This document shows positions 59,101-64,000 of a stretch of DNA of 64,000 nt, piece after piece. Location: assembly GCA_947652115.1 (NCBI GenBank), contig OX393566.1, forward strand, positions 22,332,112-22,396,111, in the 5' to 3' direction. Under the pieces are notes generated by a model. The model was not told the DNA's origin. It did no database searches and saw nothing but the letters and a program-made list of their open reading frames with translations. Both the position numbers and the translations under genes were made by a program. The stretch is from Blastomussa wellsi. Its lineage: Eukaryota; Cnidaria; Anthozoa; Scleractinia; Plerogyridae. The stretch's first letter is position 1. The number at the start of each line of letters is the position of its first letter.

Positions 59101-60523
59101 TCTGGTTCTTGAATCTGCAATTGTGTGCTGCGTGTGATTCTCCTCCACATCGATAGCAGGCTTTAGGCGTTGGGTTCGGCGGTGGTACTCGTGGATTTGG
59201 CGGTGGCGGTGGGGGTGGCGGTGGTTTGCTGTTATCTGAGATCTTGTCAACTCGAGGTTCTGATTGAAGCTCACTTTGCAATTCTGAAGCATCACGGATG
59301 GCAGTTTCCATCGCGACGGCTATTTCCACAGCCTTGGAATACTTCAGTTTGGCTTCTGAAAGCAAACGCTTTTGTATCTGCACATTTCTAAGGCCACAGA
59401 CCAATTTATCTCGTAAAGCTTCGTTTAGGTTGGCGCCAAAGTTGCAGTCGGTCGCTAGTTTCTTCAGGTCTGCTACGTAGGTCAACACAGTTTCTCCTTC
59501 ACGCTGATTTCGTTTGTAAAAACGAAAACGTTCTGCTATTTCCAATGGTTTAGGACTCAAGTGTTGCTGAAGGGTCGTGACGATCTCCTGAAAGCTCTTT
59601 GTAGCTGGTTTTTCTGGTGTAAGAAGATCTCTCAACAGCGCATACGTTTTGCCGCCGATCAAGCTCAATAGTGTCGGCACTTGGTGGCCTTCATCGACGT
59701 TGTTTGCTAAGAAAAACTGTTCCACACGTTCCACATAAGTTTCCCATTTCTCTTGTGTTTCATCAAAACTCTCTATCTTCCCGATAGTGGCCATATTTTC
59801 GACGTTTTTTCTAGTGACACATAATCCTCGTCGCCACTGTCATGTATTCAGCTTTATTCCAAAAGCACATGGAACTGGAACTGCGCATAAGTGCGCATGT
59901 TTACAAAAGTCAACCACTGACCGCATACACTACAGATATCATCTCTGCCCGTGGTGCTATCCCGTTCTTTGTGTGCAACCAGAGACGAGTGGTATTCTGG
60001 ATTGGGGCATAGCCCCCTGTCAAACTTCCAGATAGCTTCGAATTCGTATGTAACATGGGTATGAATAGCAGCAGAATCAGTCAAAGAAGTTTGAAGGAGG
60101 CCCGTGAAAGCCTGCAGTATCTATAGGAGACGCGACTGTTGTCCGACATTGTTATGAAGCGTGAGTGGGATGGTAGTTTAAATATAGTATTCCTCGTACT
60201 CAGCTGTCTCCTATCTTAAGTCTCTACAAGTATAACCATTCTAAATTTGACTTTCAGATAAAGACAAAAAAGCTCCCTGTGCAGCCAGGATTCATCGCAA
60301 GTGTGCTACTCAGATGACACAAAACATGAAAAACGGAATGACGCTGTGTAGCAGCGTCAAGAATTTCATTAAATGTTATGAAAATCGAATAGAGTCATGC
60401 CCCGCCATGATTTATAAACATTTTATTAAACTTCTGAGAAAATTTGCTCTTGAAATTCTTAAAATGTACAAAAAAGCACCTAGCAGGGTGACAGATTGTG
60501 AAAACTTTGATTTAAACTTATAA
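53166..60523 (+). CDS. Secreted cysteine-rich protein, four exons (53166-53336, 53795-53950, 55136-55171, 60258-60523); exon 2 frame doubtful
   Basis: Not recognised as a known family. Exon 1 begins with a signal peptide (MSFRTALIVAVMFGPLNVNC), then YELCEYAQLIKCNELF... to CAG|GTAACT (phase 0). Exon 2 contains DKTLDLCPQHDLEALKEVV and ends GCG|GTGAGT. Exon 3 is 36 nt, or 42 nt using the adjacent GTAG|GTAAGT donor; both keep frame. Exon 4 follows TTTCAG and encodes 87 residues with 6 Cys, ending FDLNL then TAA. The phases of exons 2-3-4 agree (1, 1). Exon 1 to exon 2 does not: exon 2 is 156 nt where the paralogue at 49188 has 151, and read from exon 1 it meets a stop. Either this copy is frameshifted or another donor is used. 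A Ty3/gypsy element lies in intron 3. Confidence 0.5.
54308..54436. repeat. Small foldback repeat
   Basis: CGTTTTGTTGTGTAGTATC (54311-54329) pairs with GATACTACACAACAAAGCG (54415-54433), with one mismatch. No coding content. Confidence 0.65.
54440..55130. other. Intronic gene-free stretch
   Basis: Part of intron 2 of the cysteine-rich gene. The minus frame 54701-54928 has no motif or splice support. Confidence 0.4.
55539..55635 (-). repeat. 3' LTR of the Ty3/gypsy element (97 bp)
   Basis: Reads TGCCATGTATTCAGC ... ACACTACA on plus. Differs from the other LTR at the third base and once more in the middle (GCATGCTTAC against GCATGTTTAC). Confidence 0.93.
55637..55648 (-). promoter_or_regulatory. 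Polypurine tract of the element
   Basis: AAGGGGGAAGAG on the minus strand, one base before the 3' LTR, is where plus-strand DNA synthesis is expected to be primed. Confidence 0.75.
55785..59150 (-). CDS. pol: Ty3/gypsy pol polyprotein (protease, reverse transcriptase, RNase H, integrase)
   Basis: An uninterrupted frame of 1,121 codons. In order: protease with LDTGS near residues 94-98; reverse transcriptase about 220-400 with FSKIDLRQAYHQ and LDDM at about 382-385; RNase H about 525-610 (LACDAS, KEALSIVW, FTDHQPL). Then the integrase zinc-binding segment about 752-790 (H...CSGC) and the integrase core about 806-910 with HMDFAGP, SDNGPQF and NGLAERG for the D,D,E triad. The C-terminus (VIARNYN ... 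VWRRHTDQL) is the usual SH3-like end without a chromodomain. The RT box reads ILDD where YxDD is typical. The first ~30 codons overlap gag in another frame, so the first Met need not be the true start. All catalytic acidic residues appear present. Confidence 0.95.
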   Translation of the reverse strand: MWRRITRSTQLQIQEPDMPSLWKGGPYFKGCRSKQQGKPKHPLPNTPVHTVEYSESDEFEDVLGSIKIHNVSKPSSSVIWIDLKVERKQLKMELDTGSAVSIIPHDLYMEKFSDKPLQKTELVLKTYTGEDIIPVGVLKANVEYKDQQPLVLDLYAVKTKGPVLMGRDWLFKVRLDWYSIKSLKASQVPPLANERLQTMLDKYSDVFGDKLGTFKSAKAKLTLKEDSQAHFCKARAVPYALRPKVEEELRRLQNEGVLTKVEWSEWATPIVPVPKKDGSVRICVDYKGTLNPELKAEQYPLPRIEDIFAKLAGGQKFSKIDLRQAYHQLEMEEDSKKYLTINTHMGLFQYNRLVFGITSAPAIWQRTIDQVLEGTSGTSCILDDMIITGKNDEEHLANLEEVLRRLQLHGLRANKAKCEFFKGKITYCGHDIDKDGLHKSAAKVEAVLKAPRPNDVAELRSFLGLVNYYHRFLPNLSTTVHPLTQLLEKNHQWKWSEQCETAFLQVKEMITSEQVLTHYDPNLPLRLACDASPVGIGAVLPHVMNDGTERPIAFASRTLTKTEQKYAQIDKEALSIVWGVKKFHMYLFGRSFTLFTDHQPLTSIFHPRKSIPVVTAARLQRYALFLAGYEYSIEYKNTKVHSNADGLSRLPLVIEARDEEVVDPVGVFNLMQFDPLPVKVDDVRRETQRDPVLAQVHEMTRKGWPHNHDPALNPYLVRKDEITLQSGCLMWGIRVIVPPELRPQVLEELYQGHMGVVKMKALARSYIWWPGIDKEIEMTAKSCSGCQLTQKEPSTVPVHPWEWPSSPWQRIHMDFAGPFLNSMFLVVVDAHSRWLEIERMNTTTSAKTIETLQKLFARYGVPAQLVSDNGPQFTSEEFQQFLKRNGIKHITSAPYHPATNGLAERGVQSFKNAMKSETEVKSLNLKLARFLLAYRNTPHSTTGEPPSQLFLGRRLHTRLDLLKPDLSTQINNRQIDQSVAKGGSVTRHFSIGQRVIARNYNGKSKWVPGIVRAQLGPLSLLVKIGPNLVWRRHTDQLKDSDVPVADSHTPGSYPLPVPPLVEVDPVGEPPEQTEAASRETDCHLSNPVAEPSVSSPPSQIEQVPVRRYPTRVRKPPVRMDL
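58961..59794 (-). CDS. gag: Ty3/gypsy gag (capsid and nucleocapsid)
   Basis: 277 codons starting at 59794. A capsid-like domain covers about residues 10-165 (FRFYKRNQREGETVLTYVADL is typical of Ty3/gypsy gag). It is followed by a proline run of nine at about 191-199, then a complete CCHC zinc knuckle (C213, C216, H221, C226). A second knuckle starts at C233, C236, H241, but the fourth position in this frame is Val. The required Cys is present in the pol frame one base away. So near 59060 the element either changes frame by programmed -1 shifting or has lost one base. After that point the gag frame runs about 30 further codons without motif. Confidence 0.9.
   Translation of the reverse strand: MATIGKIESFDETQEKWETYVERVEQFFLANNVDEGHQVPTLLSLIGGKTYALLRDLLTPEKPATKSFQEIVTTLQQHLSPKPLEIAERFRFYKRNQREGETVLTYVADLKKLATDCNFGANLNEALRDKLVCGLRNVQIQKRLLSEAKLKYSKAVEIAVAMETAIRDASELQSELQSEPRVDKISDNSKPPPPPPPPPNPRVPPPNPTPKACYRCGGESHAAHNCRFKNQTCHHCGKVGHISRVVARNSKVSQSTHCQTLQSIPLSTVRAMNLKMY
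59820..59836 (-). promoter_or_regulatory. Primer-binding site of the element
   Basis: TGGCGACGAGGATTATG begins two bases inside the 5' LTR on the minus strand. The TGG start matches the CCA end of a tRNA primer. I do not assign which tRNA. Confidence 0.6.
59838..59934 (-). repeat. 5' LTR of the Ty3/gypsy element (97 bp)
   Basis: Plus-strand form TGTCATGTATTCAGC ... ACACTACA. It is followed by target duplication GATAT at 59935-59939. Confidence 0.93.
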
Positions 60524-60529
60524 TTTAAG

Positions 60530-60970
60530 CTAAACTACTGGCAAATTGGAACGACATTGTAACTTGTAGAGAAAAAGACGTTGGGATGAGGATTGTTGTC
60601 ATCGTAAAAATCAAAATGTTGTTGTGTAAATGATAAATGCAACGATCTAGAAAAATAGCCCTAGTCATGCTGGTTAACCAACTTTACGCTATGACTTAAA
60701 GCTTGTTAAAGTTACTTAAATGTTTAAATGCATTTACTCAAGCTTTAATTATGAGTGTAAAGCTGGCATAAAGGTCAGCTTTAAAAAACTGAAAGGGGGC
60801 GTAAAGGAGCTGAAAGGGGACGATTACGCCAGCTTTAAGTTGGCTTTACACCGCAGTAAAGTTATCTTTTCATGCTGTGAAGAGCAATATTAGCGAATAA
60901 ATTGGGTAGCAAAAAACCTGAGTTATATAACCGGTAGACAGGTAAAACCTATAGAGTCAGACCATTACGT
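60530..60970. other. 3' flank of the cysteine-rich gene; no further gene
   Basis: Contains many short TAAAGCT/AGCTTTA blocks in both orientations between 60690 and 60860 (for example TAAAGCTGGC and GCCAGCTTTA). This suggests a small decayed foldback. No exon seen. Confidence 0.45.
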
Positions 60971-60975
60971 TCCTG

Positions 60976-61367
60976 GTGGAACAAAGGGCGGTTACAGTAC
61001 TGCGCTTTTGTCGTATTGCAGGGGATGTTGGCTTCTTTGAGCTCCAAGTTCTCACTGGTCTTCCCACCTTTCTTTTACCCTGTGGATTCCACTCCAGAGC
61101 CTGTCGAGTTGTGTCAGATGTTGGCTTCCGCAAAGTGGGGCCGATCCAATTCCATTTGCGCCTGGCGATCTCTACTGGAAAACATCCTTGCTCTGTTCTT
61201 GCCCAAAGTTCCCTGTTGCTTATTTTCTCTGGTCAGTGTATCCTTAGGATCTTTCTCATACATTGATTAATGAAGGTTTGCAACTTGTTTGATATGGATC
61301 TTGTGACTCTCCAGGTCTCGGAACCGTATAAAAGAACTGACTTTACATTGAATAGAGGGGATAGGTA

Positions 61368-61400
<33 letters not shown>

Positions 61401-62760
61401 GTATAACAATATAATTTGGTTTTATCAACTGGGTTGATAATGTGAATTGGCCACGTAAAGAGAGACAAGAGCTGACGTTTCGAGCGTTAGCCCTTCGTCG
61501 GAGCGAAAGGTAGTGATTGGTAGTGAAGAATCGTAGCTTGGGTTTAGTGGATATTGATGTTCAATTCCACACAAGTCTTTGGGAATTTAAGGCCTGCCTG
61601 GCTTTACCTGTCCTTTATTTACACCTGCATCTACTCATCCATTTGATGTGACGATACTCCCCAAATACGTTAAGCTGTGAACGACCACCAGTCCAAATTT
61701 TTCAGATTGATCTTCTCCCGCTGTTTGCAGTTAGCTCTTTCCTTTGGTCTTTTCTTTGGTGATCCTGAGGCCAGTTTTCTCTGCAGCAGTGCCAGATGGT
61801 CGGTCTTGGTTTCCATGTGTTCAATTTTTGGTATAGAAGACATATGTCATCTACATAGTCCAGGTCATGGAGTTGAGTTGTAAGAGTCCATTGTATACAT
61901 GTTTAGCCTGGCTCTCTACCCTTGTAATAATCCAGTAAACGACCATTGGTGACAGCAAGAAGCCTTGACGGAACCCCATGTTCATCTCAAATGGCTCTGG
62001 TAGTTTGCCGTTGTGAATGACTCGACATTATGAGGCTTCATATAGTTCCACCAAACTTTGGTGGAAATCCATTGTGACCCATGAGTTGCCAGATGAAGTT
62101 CCTGTCAACGCAGACGAAAGCTTTTTCGAAGTCAATAAAGTTCATGTATAGCGGAGTCTGCCATTCTGTAGATTGATCGATGATTAAAACCTAAAACGCT
62201 TAAGAAAAACCTGCCTGCTGTCAACACAGTTTGTAAGTTAGGGCATGTTTCAGCCTCTCAAGGATAATGCGCCCCCATATTGCTGGGAACTGAGAGGAGC
62301 ATGATTACCACGCCAGTTCTTGCAGAGCCCAAGATCCCCTGTTCTGGGCAGCTTGATAAGGTAACCATTCTTCCATGGAACCTTCTCCACTTCCCAGACC
62401 TGAAGGAAAATCGGGTGTAACATGGCTGTTGTAGTTTTTGAGTCTATTTTAAGAGCTCCTGAGGGGATGCCATCTGGACCTGCAGCTTTCCCATTATTAA
62501 GATTGTGGGTTGACATTAACATTGAGTAGAGGTCCCTCAGTACCAGTGATGTTTGTCGTATTCGAAATTTCTCGAAAATGTTCCACCCATCGTTTCCTTT
62601 GTTCTTGGAAAAGGTTTCGGTCGTCTGGTTCCCGGCAGGGTCTCACCAGAAAGTATCATATAGCTCTCCGAAGAGATCTCTTCACAAGTCGGTCTGGTCA
62701 TGTTCCGTACTGTCACCGTGTATCCACTGTGGATGATTGGCCCAGCTAGCAGGGGAGGTA
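60976..62760 (-). pseudogene. Decayed non-LTR retrotransposon (LINE) reverse transcriptase
   Basis: Read on minus from the right, broken frames show, in order: RWVEHFREI (62620-62570); NNGKAAGPDGIPSGALKI (about 62500-62440, the RT palm entry); WKNGYLIKLPRTGDLGLCKNW (about 62375-62310); a LDYVDDICLL catalytic block near 61840-61870. Then SVLLYGSETWRVTRS (about 61340-61295) and the C-terminal [12 protein letters not shown] near 61080. Frames change several times. A dispersed repeat (61346-61510) has inserted between the palm and the C-terminus. Confidence 0.75.
61346..61510. repeat. Dispersed repeat inserted in the LINE relic
   Basis: Same repeat as 3556-3730, diverged (for example TTGGTTTTATCAACTGGGTT is shared). 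It splits the LINE homology. Confidence 0.7.
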
Positions 62761-62764
62761 CGAC

Positions 62765-63555
62765 CCTAAAAGACTAGCCTATCACCATACATCATCCTGC
62801 CTAACAATCCCCTACTCTGACTGTTTCCACCTTCTACGACATGGATGTGGGGATTGGACATGAGGAGGCAAAATTATACTGTTCTGGACAGCGCCCTTTA
62901 ACTGTTGCATAGGCAAAAACACTTTATTTCCTAGCCTCTTTGATCAGCATTTAATACTAGGCACAATACTGCTTCTTTAATCCTTAATACAAAATATTAT
63001 GAATAAATTTCGTTTGTTGCACATGAAATACTGTCCTCTAAAATTCTACATCGTTTATGATCGAGAAAGGATTATCTGCAACAAGACGCCGTCTCAGCGA
63101 ACACTCCTTCGACCTCAAAAATGGTATTCAGGCCCTGATCATACGAAGAAGAGCTGTCCCTCGTAGGAGGATAACCCTGAGTTCCGAGCGTTCATATGAA
63201 AATAGTTTACTCGGATTACCGAATCAAAGTCGATCTTGCATAATTATTTCTATTATTTAGGTCTTCGAAAGTGTTTTTTGAATGTTAAATAGTGTATAGA
63301 AATGTGTTTGTAAGTATGTAGTGTATGTACCATATTGTTATAGTTTTTTTCCCTTTTTGGTATATAAAAACTTTGTAATTAATGTTAGTATAATGTTGTA
63401 AATAAATTTATTAAAAAATAATGATTATTTCTAAACCTTCTCTAAATCTTTTCTTTCTTCCTTCGATTACCTTTCGTCCAGTCCGTTGCTGTAGTCAGCT
63501 GTCCTTGAGTTAAGGTGTGTTTTTGATATGTTTTTTTTTTCGTGAAAAACTAAAA
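62765..63555. other. Gene-free stretch
   Basis: The frame 63057-63260 is arginine-rich (RRRAVPRRR) but has no signal peptide, acidic part or splice support, so I do not call it. Otherwise AT-rich sequence. Confidence 0.45.
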
Positions 63556-63560
63556 TTTAG

Positions 63561-63667
63561 CCATTACGACTCTCAGCGATTCGTTATTCTTCAAATAATG
63601 ATTATGGACAAGACGCTGGGCTTGTGTCCTCAATATGACTTGGAAGCCTTAAAAGAAGTCGTACTCG
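63561..63667 (+). pseudogene. Exon 2-like fragment, third paralogue of the cysteine-rich family
   Basis: Aligns with the 3' two thirds of exon 2 of the 53-kb gene (VILQIMIMDKTLGLCPQ, then DLEALKEVV) and ends at CTCG|GTAAGT. After the possible acceptor AAATTTAG at 63560 the phase does not fit the phase-0 start seen at 49188. No signal-peptide exon was found between 60.6 and 63.5 kb. It may continue into exons beyond the window. Confidence 0.5.
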
Positions 63668-63669
63668 GT

Positions 63670-64000
63670 AAGTATCATTATTGAACATTGCGTTGTAAAA
63701 ATATTTATCAAATAATTATAACCAGTCTGCTTAGCAATTCATGCTAAGTTCGTACGTTGCTCAGTTGAGGATGGTGTCCGCTTAATGAGGATAATTGCTA
63801 GCATATTATTAACCAAAATAAGCACAAACGCCTGACTCTTTTATGCTGCTCTACCCTGGCATAACATAAGCATACAGACGCACAAAAAAGACGTTAAAGT
63901 GCACTTCTCCTGTTTGGCTTCGGAGCAGTTTCCCTTTCGACCGAGTTAAGGAGAAGACAAAAAGGCGTTTCTGTTTATGATATACAATTAGTTAGTAATT
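63670..64000. other. Window end, no gene seen
   Basis: Intron-like sequence after the 63.6-kb exon. No third exon recognised before the edge. Confidence 0.4.

Larger units (their letters stand above)
55534..59939 (-). mobile_element. Ty3/gypsy-type LTR retrotransposon, complete, minus strand (55539-59934 plus GATAT duplications)
   Basis: The element is 4,396 bp, bounded by two 97-bp LTRs that begin TG and end CA. The 5-bp target duplication GATAT lies at 55534-55538 and 59935-59939. The LTRs differ at two positions by eye. Gene order on the minus strand is LTR, primer-binding site, gag, pol (protease, RT, RNase H, integrase), polypurine tract, LTR. Integrase last identifies the Ty3/gypsy order. 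No envelope-like frame is present. The element sits antisense in intron 3 of the cysteine-rich gene. The frames 57982-59480 on + are antisense shadows. Confidence 0.95.

Noticed and set aside
57982..59480. Several plus-strand frames opposite gag and pol
   Set aside because: Shadows of the retrotransposon frames with no domain content.
63057..63260. Another arginine-rich peptide gene
   Set aside because: It lacks signal peptide, acidic propart, DP step and splice sites seen in every cluster member.
1..64000. CRISPR arrays, rRNA genes, prokaryotic operons or defence systems
   Set aside because: None seen; spliced genes, SINEs, LINEs and LTR elements indicate animal nuclear DNA.

Overview
This window looks like eukaryotic nuclear DNA from a cnidarian, most likely a stony coral or close relative. 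The evidence is AT-rich sequence, small spliced genes, many SINE, MITE and LINE relics of types I recall from coral genomes, and secreted peptide precursors with the layout of Hydra arminins (signal peptide, acidic propart, arginine-rich end). The species assignment is inference. No prokaryotic features are present.

The main content is a previously unannotated-looking cluster of arginine-rich, cysteine-free secreted peptide precursors between 0.2 and 43.2 kb. Complete-looking members are B (7481-8215, +), C (16161-16858, +), E (23011-24072, -), F (34456-35552, -) and H (42279-43126, +). Member A (251-557, +) has its first exon outside the window. G (4620-5459, -) is intact only if an unusual splice donor is used. 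G2 (12278-13128, -), D (19472-21420, +) and a 103-bp relic at 30428-30530 (-) are broken. All complete members share one build: exon 1 encodes a signal peptide and short spacer and ends in phase 2; exon 2 encodes an Asp/Glu-rich segment, an Asp-Pro step, and a 31-57 residue tail that is about half arginine. The likely logic is a masked cationic peptide released by processing, probably antimicrobial. Function is inferred from architecture only.

Layout: 0-19.7 kb is a tandem array of three units. Units 1 and 2 are almost identical over their first 3.7 kb and then diverge; unit 3 has lost about 4.6 kb. Each of units 1 and 2 carries one A/B/C-type gene on + and one G-type gene on -. From 19.7 to 27.5 kb lie degenerate copy D, a pair of related ~1-kb interspersed repeats, two SINEs of one family, gene E and a LINE relic. 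From 27.6 to 36.9 kb is an older segmental duplication: one half holds intact gene F; the other holds only a fused relic plus three mobile insertions that can be delimited against the empty sites. From 37 to 42 kb is gene-poor duplicated spacer, then gene H.

From 44 to 46.8 kb are a chimeric transposon relic and two inverted-repeat elements, one flanked by TTAA. From 49 to 64 kb lies a second, unrelated family of secreted cysteine-rich proteins. One locus (53166-60523) has a good signal-peptide exon and a 6-Cys last exon but an apparent frameshift in exon 2; partial paralogues sit at 49.2-50.1 kb and 63.6 kb. Its last intron contains a young Ty3/gypsy-type LTR retrotransposon (55539-59934, minus strand) with 97-bp LTRs, a GATAT target duplication and a long open pol frame. 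A decayed LINE fills 61.0-62.8 kb.
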